From positions 62,001-126,000 of the forward strand of contig JAUXUI010000045.1 in assembly GCA_030681035.1 (NCBI GenBank): a stretch of 64,000 nucleotides of DNA. The letters are read 5' to 3'. Shown piece after piece: positions 19,918 through 28,172 of the stretch. A program made the position numbers and the translations under genes. The DNA comes from Lysobacteraceae bacterium (GTDB lineage Bacteria; Pseudomonadota; Gammaproteobacteria; Xanthomonadales; Xanthomonadaceae). Positions within the stretch are counted from its first letter, which is position 1. Each line of letters opens with the position of its first letter. The notes under the pieces are model-generated. The model had not been told where the DNA came from. It made no database searches and worked only from the letters and a program-made list of their open reading frames with translations.

Positions 19918-20244
19918 TCACATCTGCAAGTTCATCACGTCACGATAGGCTTCCACCAAGCGATTACGCACTTCATTCATTGCGCGAAACGACAAGTCGG
20001 CCTTTTGCATGGCCATCATCACCTGCGGCAGCTCGGCGCCGGGTTCACCACGGCTGAAACTTTCAGTTAATGACATCGCGGTCTTCATGCCGCCATCGAC
20101 ATCATCAATGGCAGCCCGCAGTGCCTGGCCAAAGTCGGCACCCGGCTTGCCGGCTTCAGCTACCGGGCCACCAGCATCCAGGCCGGATTGCGCCGCCAAT
20201 GTACGCATCTGCGCCAATAACCCATTGATGTCAATCTGGCTCAT
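19918..20244 (-). CDS. fliE: Flagellar rod/MS-ring junction protein FliE
   Basis: 108 aa. FliE is the export-gate/rod adaptor and first exported rod component. The C-terminal region (SFRAMNEVRNRLVEAYRDVM) is the conserved family signature. The ATG at 20244 has GAGG eight bases upstream; an upstream start adds ten residues without support. It heads the fliEFGHIJ operon and has a sigma-54-like promoter inside the end of flrC. Confidence 0.95.
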   Translation of the reverse strand: MSQIDINGLLAQMRTLAAQSGLDAGGPVAEAGKPGADFGQALRAAIDDVDGGMKTAMSLTESFSRGEPGAELPQVMMAMQKADLSFRAMNEVRNRLVEAYRDVMNLQM

Positions 20245-20304
20245 GTCGACTGCCTCATGTCGAATCTCCGTCACTCATTGATGAAATGCTCACCGTGGAC
20301 TGTG

Positions 20305-21675
20305 TCATGCACAGATCGTGCCGGCGCCTCCGCTGGCGCGACTGTTCACCGGCAAACCCATCTCCCGCAAGCGTGCCAGCTTGTAACGCAGGGTCCGCTC
20401 GGAGATTCCCAGCCGCCGCGCGGCATCCTTGCGGCTGCCATCACCCTGCCGCAACGCCGAAATAATGGCGGCATGCTCACTCTCACGCGTGCTCTGATCC
20501 AGGCTGCTGCCGGCAGCGGCATCCGCCCCATCGGCAATGACTGGCGAGACAGGCATCGAGCCGGCCTCAAAGCGCAACTCTGCGACATCCAGCAGCGGCC
20601 CGGCGCACAGGATCAGCGCGCGCTGCAGCAGGTTTTCCAACTCGCGTACATTGCCTGGCCAGCGATACGCGCGCAGTGCCGCTTCGGCTGCTGCTGTCAA
20701 CGTCGGCGGCGGCCGCTGACCACGGCAATGGCGAGTCAGCAACGCCCGGCACAGCGGCAGAATGTCGCCGGGACGCTCGCGCAGCGGCGGCACGTGTAAC
20801 GGAAATACATTCAGGCGGTAATACAAGTCTTCACGAAAATGACCGGACACCACCTGCTCGCGCAAACGGCGATTGGTGGTGGCCAACACCCGCACATCCA
20901 GCGCAATGGTCCGGCGCGAGCCAATCCGCTCGACTTCGCGCTCCTGCAACACGCGCAGCAGCTTGGCCTGCAAGGCGAGATCAAGCTCACTGACTTCGTC
21001 AAGCAACAAGGTGCCGCCCTGGGCCTGCTCGAACTTGCCCGGATGGGCGTTTGCCGCGCCAGTGAACGCCCCTTTCTCGTGGCCGAACAAAACCGCCTCG
21101 ATCATGCTTTCGGGTATCGCTGCACAATTGATGGCGACGAACGGCCCCTTGGCGCGTGGCGAGCTGGCATGCACATGGCGCGCCACCACTTCCTTGCCGG
21201 TACCGCTTTCACCGCTGATCAACACCGTTGCATCACTGGCGGCAACGCGGCGAGCCAGATCCATCACCTCAAGCATTTTCGGGTCGGCAATGGCTACGCC
21301 ATCACCAGCGAGGTTCGACACATAAGCCCTGGCCATATTGACCAGAACCGCCGCCTCGAACGGTTTGACCAGATAATCGCTGGCGCCCTCGCGCATCGCA
21401 TCAACGGCTTGTTGGATGGTTCCGTAGGCAGTCATCATCACCACCGGCAGATCGGGATGATGCTCGCGAATGCGATGCAACAAGGTGCGGCCATCCATCG
21501 GCTCCATTTGCACATCACTGACCACCAGCGCAAACCCAGTGCGCTCGATCATGCGCAAGGCCTGTTCGCCATCGCCGGCTCCCGCAGCGGCAATGCCAGC
21601 AAGGTCCAGGGTTTCGCAAAGCGCTTCGCGCAAACAGACGTCGTCTTCCACTACCAACACGCGCGCATCATTCAT
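20305..21675 (-). CDS. flrC: Sigma-54-dependent flagellar response regulator FlrC/FleR
   Basis: 456 aa. REC domain (residues 1-120; phospho-acceptor in VVSDVQMEPMDG), AAA+ domain with Walker A GESGTGKE and the sigma-54 contact loop GAFTGA, and a C-terminal Fis-type helix-turn-helix (SRKDAARRLGISERTLRYKL). It activates middle flagellar genes when phosphorylated by the kinase encoded just upstream. I start at 21675, where the REC domain begins (MNDARVLVVEDD); reading further upstream would overlap flrB. Confidence 0.93.
   Translation of the reverse strand: MNDARVLVVEDDVCLREALCETLDLAGIAAAGAGDGEQALRMIERTGFALVVSDVQMEPMDGRTLLHRIREHHPDLPVVMMTAYGTIQQAVDAMREGASDYLVKPFEAAVLVNMARAYVSNLAGDGVAIADPKMLEVMDLARRVAASDATVLISGESGTGKEVVARHVHASSPRAKGPFVAINCAAIPESMIEAVLFGHEKGAFTGAANAHPGKFEQAQGGTLLLDEVSELDLALQAKLLRVLQEREVERIGSRRTIALDVRVLATTNRRLREQVVSGHFREDLYYRLNVFPLHVPPLRERPGDILPLCRALLTRHCRGQRPPPTLTAAAEAALRAYRWPGNVRELENLLQRALILCAGPLLDVAELRFEAGSMPVSPVIADGADAAAGSSLDQSTRESEHAAIISALRQGDGSRKDAARRLGISERTLRYKLARLREMGLPVNSRASGGAGTICA
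20308..20323 (-). promoter_or_regulatory. Sigma-54-type promoter for fliE operon
   Basis: Minus strand: CGGCACGATCTGTGCA, GG and GC ten bases apart. It lies inside the last codons of flrC, about 64 bases upstream of the fliE ATG. Position one is C rather than T. Confidence 0.7.
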
Positions 21676-21676
21676 T

Positions 21677-22888
21677 TCAGGCAACTCCCATGGCCAACGC
21701 TTCATGCAACCGAACTGAGCCGCCACCCGGCAATGCGGTCGCGGACCGGGCCTCGGGCAGGCGGATTTCGAAAACCGAACCGGCATCAGACGTTTGTGCC
21801 ACTGCGACACTGCCGCCATGCGCGGAAATGACACTGCGCACCACCGCAAGGCCGAGACCGGTGCCATCGCTACGCGTCGTGAAAAACGGCTCGAATACGC
21901 GATCACGCAATGCGGGCGGCACGCCCGGGCCATCGTCGGCGACGGCGAACACCACATCACCACCCTTGCGATACGCACTAAGTCGGACCACGGCATCGCT
22001 CGGACTGACGCGTATCGCGTTGTCGATCAGATTGCCGAGCGCGCTGACCAGCAGTCCGGCATTGCCAACCAACTCGGCACTGCCGCTGTGATTGGCAACC
22101 GTAACGCGCGTTGCTCCGGTTTCCGGAGAGACACTGTTATCAAGCGTTCGTTGGATCAGCGAAGACACGGAAACGCGCTCGCCCTCGTCGTCGTGTTCGG
22201 CGCGCGCATAACGCAGCATGTCATTGATCAGACGATCCAGATGGCGCAAGCGTTCGCTCGTGCGGCTACCCAGGCGTGCGGCAATGTCCGGCGCAAGCGT
22301 GCCCTCGGCAAGTCGTGAGGCATACAGCATCGCCGCACTCAACGGCGTACGCAGTTGGTGTGCCAGACGCGCGCTCATTTCGCCCAGTGCCGACAGCCGC
22401 TGATAATGCCCGAGTTGTGCTTGCAGCGTTCGTGCCTGCGTGACTTCGGCCAAAAGCAGCACCATGCCGCCATCGACGAGCACCTGTTGCGACAGCGCAT
22501 ACTCACGCCCGTCCGCCAGCTTAAGGCTACCGTTGTCACCCATTGCACCAAATGCGCGGCTCGCCACATCTGGCCAAACCTGATCAACCAGAGGTTGCCC
22601 AAACAAGGCGCGCGCGGTGGCATTGGTTTCCACCACGCGGCGCTCGGCATCCAGCACCACCACGCCGCCAGGCAACGCTTCCATCAGCACCTGCATGCGC
22701 TCGGCCAGGCGTTCTTTCTCTGCCAACTCACGCAGTCGCGCACTTTGCGCAGCCGCCAGTTGCTGGCTTAAATCAGCGGCACGGCGTTCCAGTTCCTGAT
22801 ACGAATCAGACAACACGCGGGAGGTGTCGTTGAACAGCGCGAACGCCTGCGACAGTGCCAATACGCGGGGATCGGTCTGTGTTTGCAT
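21677..22888 (-). CDS. flrB: Flagellar sensor histidine kinase FlrB/FleS
   Basis: 403 aa soluble kinase. A short N-terminal coiled coil, a PAS domain (about residues 60-160), an H box in SARLAHQLRTPLSA, and HATPase motifs (LIDNAIRVS, DDGPGV, GTGLGL). No membrane helix is seen, as expected for FlrB/FleS. The ATG at 22888 has GGAG six bases upstream and leaves room for the sigma-54-like promoter. One base separates it from flrC. Confidence 0.92.
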   Translation of the reverse strand: MQTQTDPRVLALSQAFALFNDTSRVLSDSYQELERRAADLSQQLAAAQSARLRELAEKERLAERMQVLMEALPGGVVVLDAERRVVETNATARALFGQPLVDQVWPDVASRAFGAMGDNGSLKLADGREYALSQQVLVDGGMVLLLAEVTQARTLQAQLGHYQRLSALGEMSARLAHQLRTPLSAAMLYASRLAEGTLAPDIAARLGSRTSERLRHLDRLINDMLRYARAEHDDEGERVSVSSLIQRTLDNSVSPETGATRVTVANHSGSAELVGNAGLLVSALGNLIDNAIRVSPSDAVVRLSAYRKGGDVVFAVADDGPGVPPALRDRVFEPFFTTRSDGTGLGLAVVRSVISAHGGSVAVAQTSDAGSVFEIRLPEARSATALPGGGSVRLHEALAMGVA

Positions 22889-22917
22889 GCGCTTCTCCGG
22901 TTGCACAGGAGAAGTAA

Positions 22918-22933
22918 TGCGAAAATCATGCCA
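22918..22933 (-). promoter_or_regulatory. Sigma-54-type promoter for flrBC
   Basis: Minus strand: TGGCATGATTTTCGCA, GG and GC ten bases apart, about 30 bases upstream of the flrB ATG. In Vibrio and Pseudomonas this operon is driven by sigma-54 with FlrA/FleQ, and fleQ is the adjacent upstream gene here. Confidence 0.75.
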
Positions 22934-23009
22934 ATTGTATTTTGCTTTACATATCAGGTTGTTGGATTGACAGTCGGTGCGCTGCGTCAATTTACCGTCG
23001 GCTCGCGAC

Positions 23010-23354
23010 CGAAGTGCTCGGTCGCCTGCAGGGTGCTCCTACAAAAAAGCCACGACATGCGTCTGCAGGAGATCTGCCAGATCAGGTCTGGGGCAGGCTC
23101 TGTGAGCGACCATGCCCCCCATCAGCGCGTAATCGAGTTGCGCACAGGGTGGGCTCCTACAGGGGCAGCACACCGCTTTTTTTTGTAGGAGATCACCCTG
23201 TGAGCGACCGTAATTTTCCAGCCGGAGCGCACGCTGGTCGCCCACAGGGTGGGCTCCTACAGGGACAGATCGCCGTGATTTTGCAGGAGCCCACCCCCAG
23301 ATCAGGTCTGGCAGGGCTCCTGCAGTGGTAGCGCACCGCTTTTTTGTGGGCGAC
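23010..23354. repeat. Cluster of REP-like palindromes between fleQ and flrB
   Basis: The spacer holds several copies, in both orientations, of a sequence built on CACAGGGTGGGCTCCTACAG (for example 23141-23162 and 23242-23263). Partial copies ending in GAGCGACC and variants with CAGATCAGGTCTGG are interspersed. T-runs occur at 23177-23184 and 23339-23345. The same family forms the perfect inverted repeat at 30355-30426. No gene is supported. Confidence 0.85.
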
Positions 23355-24746
23355 TCAAAAATGCATGTCCGCCGTGGTCAACTCGTATTTACGCAGCTTT
23401 TCCACCAACGTGGTGCGCTTGACATGGAGCAACTTGGCGGCTCCAGCAACGATGCCATCGGACAGCGACAAGGCTTGCCTGATAAGACCGACCTCGACTT
23501 GCGCAAGATGATCACGCAGGTCAATTCCATCGTTGGGCAGCAGCATTGCGCGTTCTTCAAGGCTTACGCCTTCGCATTCACCTACAGCGATGGACGCCTC
23601 GACGGCAACAGCCATGGCCTGATCATCGCTGCTGCGATATCGCTGCGGCAAATCACGCAGCAGTACCGGGGTTGCCGGCGACATGATCGCCATGCGCTCG
23701 ACCAGATTGGCCAGCTCGCGCACGTTGCCGGGCCAATCGTAGGCCGCCATCGCACGCAGCGCGCCTTCGCTGAATATGGCCGGCATCAGGCCGCGCCCGC
23801 GCAGCCGCGTGCTGAACTCGGCAATCAGTTCGGGCAGATCGCCGATGCGCTCGCGCAAGGATGGCATATCGATGGGAAATACATTCAGACGGTAATAGAG
23901 GTCTTCGCGAAATCGATCACTGGCTATCGCCGTCTCGAGATCACGATGCGTTGCGGCGACGATGCGTACATCACAGCGTTGCGAGTGGTTGCCACCGACG
24001 CGCTCAAACACGCGCTCCTGCAACACGCGCAGCAACTTGACCTGCATCGTCATGCTCATGTCACCGATTTCATCAAGAAACAGGGTGCCGCCCTCAGCCA
24101 ACTCAAAGCGGCCCTTGCGGGCACTGACCGCGCCGGTAAACGCACCCTTTTCATGGCCGAACAATTCGCTTTCCAGCAATTCCGCCGGAATTGCACCGCA
24201 GTTGATGGCAACAAACGGCTTGTCGCGACGCCCCGACATTTGATGCACGGCGCGAGCAACCAGCTCTTTACCGGTACCTGAGGCACCGAGAATCAGGACG
24301 CTGGTATCGAAGTCGGCGACCCGCGCGATCAGATCGCGAATCTTGCGCATCGGCGCTGAACTGCCGACCTGACGCATACCCTCGCCAGCCTCGATCGGCT
24401 TCACCCCACTGGTTTGCGCCATGAGTTCGGCCAGTGGCATGACCAGCGGATATTTCACCTTGATGCCGCCACCCAGGCGCTGCATCAGCTGCAATGCTGC
24501 GGAAGACTGCTGCGCGGCGATGACAACCGCCTGACTGGCATGGGGCATCAAGCTGCTGTACCACGTATCCAGGTCTGCATCTGCCGGCAGGTCACCGATT
24601 ACAATGACTTGCGGAGCACGTCGAAGCGGCGGTTGCACATTGCCGTCGTGTGAGAGCACATGAGCCTCAAAACCTTGATCAGCCAGCGTACCAGCAACGC
24701 CCCGCGCACCAATCAAATCGACCACGCAAACGACTGTCCGATCCAT
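23355..24746 (-). CDS. fleQ: Flagellar master regulator FleQ/FlrA (sigma-54 activator)
   Basis: 463 aa. An N-terminal REC-like FleQ domain without the usual phospho-Asp pattern, AAA+ domain with Walker A GASGTGKE, the sigma-54 loop GAFTGA and Walker [11 protein letters not shown], then a C-terminal helix-turn-helix ([20 protein letters not shown]). It is the top regulator of the flagellar cascade, sensitive to c-di-GMP and FlhG in relatives. Start 24746 ([11 protein letters not shown]) is preceded by a G-rich ribosome site; an upstream start adds 20 residues of doubtful value. Confidence 0.93.
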   Translation of the reverse strand: MDRTVVCVVDLIGARGVAGTLADQGFEAHVLSHDGNVQPPLRRAPQVIVIGDLPADADLDTWYSSLMPHASQAVVIAAQQSSAALQLMQRLGGGIKVKYPLVMPLAELMAQTSGVKPIEAGEGMRQVGSSAPMRKIRDLIARVADFDTSVLILGASGTGKELVARAVHQMSGRRDKPFVAINCGAIPAELLESELFGHEKGAFTGAVSARKGRFELAEGGTLFLDEIGDMSMTMQVKLLRVLQERVFERVGGNHSQRCDVRIVAATHRDLETAIASDRFREDLYYRLNVFPIDMPSLRERIGDLPELIAEFSTRLRGRGLMPAIFSEGALRAMAAYDWPGNVRELANLVERMAIMSPATPVLLRDLPQRYRSSDDQAMAVAVEASIAVGECEGVSLEERAMLLPNDGIDLRDHLAQVEVGLIRQALSLSDGIVAGAAKLLHVKRTTLVEKLRKYELTTADMHF

Positions 24747-25037
24747 CGCACACCCCCGAGTTACTGCTGTAACCAGGCCAGTCGCATGGACTGCCTGAAC
24801 CCCCATTAATCAGCGCCCGTATGCTTCAGCGCAAAAACATGATCCTGCGCAATGTGCAAAAAACATGTGGGCTACCGCACATTACTTCGCAGTCACTTTG
24901 TATTCGCAGCGAAAATGCGAACTGCATGGCGATGCGTAGTGCAACGAGGGTCACAGTCTTGCGGCTGCACGTTCATGTCGCCGTCAAAACGTGTCGAGCG
25001 CTTGTGTTACGCGCATCACACTTGATTCGGAACACCA
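24747..25037. other. Spacer upstream of fleQ
   Basis: About 290 bases between the PilZ-like gene and fleQ. It should contain the fleQ promoter, but I see no convincing -35/-10 or sigma-54 match. A GTGCGG...CCGCAC-type symmetry near 24850-24890 (TGTGCAAAAAACATGTGG and CCGCACATTACTTCGC) is the only notable structure. Confidence 0.4.
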
Positions 25038-25601
25038 TCACTCTTCGCGCGCATTGCGCCGATCGATCGCGATCTGACGACGGTGATAACGGAACACCAG
25101 ACGATCCAGCGCTTCTTCAATGGCTGGCCCGATATCCTGAAATGCCAACAGCACCTGGGCTTGATCGGGCAATACGACGACCTGGGCTGGCAGTTCCAGC
25201 GGCATCGCACGACAGGCATCGAGGTGAATGTATACGGTCACCCATTGCGCGCCGGCCAGATTGGCGGGGCGCTCGATGCTCAAGCCGTGCGCGTTGAAAC
25301 GCACCGCCAGGCGCGCTGGCGGCATTTGATCACGTGCCACCAGCCGCTGTACCAGTTCCAGCAACAGGTTGACCTTGGCGTCCAGCCGGACCAACTCGCC
25401 GGCACCGCCGGTTTCATCATCGGTGCCATCGGAGCGATGCTCTTCCACTGCCGACACCAGATTGAGCACGGTCAGATTGGCATCACGCAGACGCATCAAT
25501 GCTTCGCCGGTGGGCAGTGCCGCCAGGGCTCGCCATTCCACGCGCAACTCACCTTCGAAGGCCAGTTGCTGCGCAAAACGTTCGCTGATTGTGTCGATCA
25601 C
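25038..25601 (-). CDS. PilZ-like flagellar-locus protein (degenerate c-di-GMP motif), GTG start
   Basis: 187 aa. N-terminal helices with heptad-like spacing (VRLDAKVNLLLELVQRLV), then a beta-rich PilZ-like domain (ARLAVRFNAHGLSIERP). The canonical RxxxR plus (D/N)xSxxG c-di-GMP-binding motif is not intact, so it may act by protein contacts, as described for atypical PilZ proteins of Xanthomonas. I choose the GTG at 25601: it has GAGG upstream, whereas the ATG at 25643 lies inside the dispersed palindromic element at 25621-25802. The gene sits between fliT and fleQ. Confidence 0.7.
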   Translation of the reverse strand: MIDTISERFAQQLAFEGELRVEWRALAALPTGEALMRLRDANLTVLNLVSAVEEHRSDGTDDETGGAGELVRLDAKVNLLLELVQRLVARDQMPPARLAVRFNAHGLSIERPANLAGAQWVTVYIHLDACRAMPLELPAQVVVLPDQAQVLLAFQDIGPAIEEALDRLVFRYHRRQIAIDRRNAREE

Positions 25602-25620
25602 ACGCCACCTCGCCCGTTTA

Positions 25621-25802
25621 GGATGCTCTGAACAAGCTGTCATTGCGAGTAGCGGAGCGACGCGGCATACGATTCCGCATGGCCTTCAGGCCATAGCGGA
25701 TCGGAGTCCTTTAGGACAATCCAGAAATACTCAGAGAATCAATACGCTGGATTGCTTCGCTGCGCTCGCAATGACGCCAGATGTGGCTTATTCAGAGGTT
25801 CC
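25621..25802. mobile_element. 182-bp MITE-like palindromic element, intact copy
   Basis: The ends are inverted repeats: GCTCTGAACAAGC...GTCATTGCGAG on the left and CTCGCAATGACGCC...TTATTCAGAGG on the right. The centre holds a second palindrome (ATGGCCTTCAGGCCAT at 25679-25694). A diverged copy in opposite orientation is at 41881-42425, split by a repeat array. It encodes nothing; it looks like a non-autonomous palindromic element whose partner transposase is not in the window. Confidence 0.8.
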
Positions 25803-25818
25803 TTTACCGTCACCGTTA

Positions 25819-26130
25819 TCATGCACCTTGATCACGCGCGATGCGCTGATAATCGCGCATTGCACGCTGGTTTTTCTTGCTGTCGTGCCACTCACCCGCC
25901 AAGCTGTCACGACGCGCCTTGACCAAAATGATCAACGCGTCGTTGTGTTCACGCAACAGGGTCAAGCCGTCTGCGTCCACAGCGCCTTGTGCGCAAGCCT
26001 GTTCCAGCAACGCCTGACGTTGTGCATCCAGCGCAGTCACCGCCGCCCAGTCATCGCGCGATGCCGCTTCACGCATCGCATCGGTCAGCGCCAATGCCTC
26101 TTTCACATCGGTGGCAGCGTTGTCGCTCAA
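25819..26130 (-). CDS. fliT: FliT-like flagellar chaperone (TTG start)
   Basis: 103 aa helical protein (EALALTDAMREAASRDDWAA ... ALIILVKARRDSLAGEW). FliT-family proteins are FliD chaperones and sometimes regulators. The start is taken as the TTG at 26130, whose last two bases form part of the fliS stop codon (TTGA), giving translational coupling. Family conservation is weak; the call relies on helix content, size and its place right after fliD-fliS. Confidence 0.7.
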   Translation of the reverse strand: MSDNAATDVKEALALTDAMREAASRDDWAAVTALDAQRQALLEQACAQGAVDADGLTLLREHNDALIILVKARRDSLAGEWHDSKKNQRAMRDYQRIARDQGA

Positions 26131-26540
26131 GCGCCCACCACACGATCGGGCGAACGCGCTTCCAGCGGGATGGCATGCCAAGCCTCATGGATGCCGCGCA
26201 GCAAGCCCGCCACTTCGGCGAATACCACCGCATCGTTACGCAGATTGGCTTCCAGCAAGCGGCGCGCCATGTATTCGTACAGCGCGTCGAGATTCCCCGC
26301 GATGGGCGCACCCTGGCTGTGATCGAGGCTGGCACGCAAGCCTTCAATCAAGTTGATTGCCTTGGACACGTTTTCTCCTTTGCTTGCTACCTCGCCGCGC
26401 TGCATGGCACCTTGCGCCTTGGCGATCCGATCGAGCGCGCCCTCCATCATCAGCTCGATCAGCCGGTGTGGGCTGGCGGCTTCCACGTCGCCGTGTACCG
26501 CAACGGCTTGATAATTGGCGATTGCACTGTATCCACTCAT
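26127..26540 (-). CDS. fliS: Flagellin export chaperone FliS
   Basis: 137 aa. FliS binds the C-terminal tail of flagellin and stops premature polymerisation. Sequence markers: YQAVAVHGDVEAASPHRLIE near the N-terminus and NLDALYEYMARRLLEANLRN later. The ATG at 26540 matches the family start (MSGYSAIANYQ); an upstream start adds 16 residues. It overlaps fliT by four bases. Confidence 0.94.
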   Translation of the reverse strand: MSGYSAIANYQAVAVHGDVEAASPHRLIELMMEGALDRIAKAQGAMQRGEVASKGENVSKAINLIEGLRASLDHSQGAPIAGNLDALYEYMARRLLEANLRNDAVVFAEVAGLLRGIHEAWHAIPLEARSPDRVVGA

Positions 26541-26568
26541 GGTCGCTGCATCCTCTGTGTGCGGGTGA

Positions 26569-27948
26569 CTAGCTGTTGTTTGCGGCAATGCCGGCCAGTT
26601 GCTGGCTGAGAAAGTTGCTGGTGGACTGCAGCCCGGCCAGCAGGCTATCGAGCGCGGAGAATTGGGCTCGCAGACGGGATTCAGTCGCCGCTATACGCAA
26701 ATCCAGGCGCTCCTGCTGGCTGTCGAGTTGGCGCTGGCTCGCGGTGAGACTGGTGCTGCGAGTGGCGATGGCCCCTTGCGTGCCGAGGAAACGATCAAAC
26801 ACGTTGCCCAGGCGCTGCCCCAATGTCGATTCTGCTGAAAACACCGCTTGTACCGAGCTGACATCGGCATCGAGCGCCTTGTTCAAGGCGGTGGTATCCA
26901 GCGTCAGCGATCCATCGAGGTTGAAACGCAGACCCAAGTCACTCAAGGACTCGATACCTGCGCCGCTGCTGCGGCTGGACAATGCCTGGCTGATGTCATT
27001 TTGCACCGCGCGCAGGGTCGAATCGCCAAGCAATGGCCCCGCCGAACCGGTGTTGGCATTGAAACTGGCCAACTGGCGTGATGTCGTCACCAGCGCATTG
27101 AATCGCGTGGCCAAAGTGTTGACTGCGGCAACGATACCGGATCGGTTGGTCGAAACATCGACCGCAATCTGCGCCCCAGGCTTGGCTGCGACCAAATCCA
27201 GGGTTACCCCCGAAATCGCGTCGCTGATCCGATTGTTGCCCGAACTGACGGTAATTCCATCGATGAGCGCTTTTGAATCTGCCGCCGCAGTGATCTCGCT
27301 CAGGCCATTACTGCCGCTACCGGCAACAAACGTCAACGCCGCAAGGCCGCCATCACCGCCGCTGGCAGTCACGCTCACCGCTCCCGCCAAACCGCTGTCG
27401 CGTGCGCTTAACACCAGATGCGCGCCATCGCTGCCGGTGATGATGGATGCGTTCACCCCGGGATTGTCGGGCGCGGCATTGATCGCGTCGCGAATTGCCG
27501 ACAATGAATTGTTGCTGCTGTTGAAGCTCAATACCGAGCTTTTGCCATTTACCGTCAACGAAAGCGTACCGGTGCCCACCGCCGTATCGGTGCTGGCGAT
27601 TGGCCCGGATGATAATTTTTGCGTTGCCGACAGCGACAGCACCTCGACCGAAAACTTGCCGACATTTGCCGATGGCGCCGCAGTAACCTTGAGTACCGCG
27701 CTATCGCTGCTCGACGCACTGCGCTGTTGAAAAACGCTGCCGTCACGCAGTGCCGTAAACGCCGTCTTGATGCCGTCGAGCGACGCGTTCAATTGCCCCA
27801 ATGCCGATATCTTGGTGCTGACCCGTGTACGTTGGCTATCGATCTGCTGCTGCGCCGGGGCACGTTCCACCGCCACCAATTGCGTCACCAGGCCGTTGAT
27901 GTCCAGGCCCGAGCCGATACCAGGAACCGAAATACCTTCCACGTCCAT
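26569..27948 (-). CDS. fliD: Flagellar filament cap protein FliD
   Basis: 459 aa. FliD caps the filament and helps flagellin fold on. The FliD N-terminus (GIGSGLDINGLVTQLVAVER) and C-terminal coiled coil are recognisable, with Ser/Ala/Gly-rich domains between. ATG 27948 is used; a GTG two codons later (27942) has better GGAG spacing and may be the true start. A sigma-54-like promoter lies about 57-72 bases upstream. Confidence 0.93.
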   Translation of the reverse strand: MDVEGISVPGIGSGLDINGLVTQLVAVERAPAQQQIDSQRTRVSTKISALGQLNASLDGIKTAFTALRDGSVFQQRSASSSDSAVLKVTAAPSANVGKFSVEVLSLSATQKLSSGPIASTDTAVGTGTLSLTVNGKSSVLSFNSSNNSLSAIRDAINAAPDNPGVNASIITGSDGAHLVLSARDSGLAGAVSVTASGGDGGLAALTFVAGSGSNGLSEITAAADSKALIDGITVSSGNNRISDAISGVTLDLVAAKPGAQIAVDVSTNRSGIVAAVNTLATRFNALVTTSRQLASFNANTGSAGPLLGDSTLRAVQNDISQALSSRSSGAGIESLSDLGLRFNLDGSLTLDTTALNKALDADVSSVQAVFSAESTLGQRLGNVFDRFLGTQGAIATRSTSLTASQRQLDSQQERLDLRIAATESRLRAQFSALDSLLAGLQSTSNFLSQQLAGIAANNS

Positions 27949-28004
27949 TCTCCAATGCAGCCATGCGGGTAGCGCGCTGCGGCTACTCAATCACCTACAC
28001 ACAA

Positions 28005-28020
28005 AGCACAGGCCGTGCCA
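28005..28020 (-). promoter_or_regulatory. Sigma-54-type promoter for fliD operon
   Basis: Minus strand: TGGCACGGCCTGTGCT, with GG and GC ten bases apart. A transcript would start near 27994 and run into fliD-fliS-fliT. Confidence 0.8.
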
Positions 28021-28094
28021 ACACCAAATCGTCGCCCTGAAAGCGGTTAAACAGGCAACCCATCGCCGGCAATCGCAACCACACCGGCAAAATC

Positions 28095-28126
28095 AAAAAA
28101 CGGGGCGGCAATTGCTTGCCGCCCCG
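28095..28126 (-). terminator. Rho-independent terminator after fliC
   Basis: An 11-bp perfect GC-rich stem (CGGGGCGGCAA pairing with TTGCCGCCCCG) with a four-base loop. On the minus strand it is followed at once by TTTTTTG. It lies 47 bases past the fliC stop and isolates the flagellin transcript from fliD. Confidence 0.92.
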
Positions 28127-28172
28127 CGTCCTTGCTGACGACACTCCTGGGAGAGTCTTGAAGCGCTGCTGC

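Noticed and set aside
24747-24900. A sigma-54 or sigma-70 promoter for fleQ
   Set aside because: No pair of elements with correct spacing could be found by eye.
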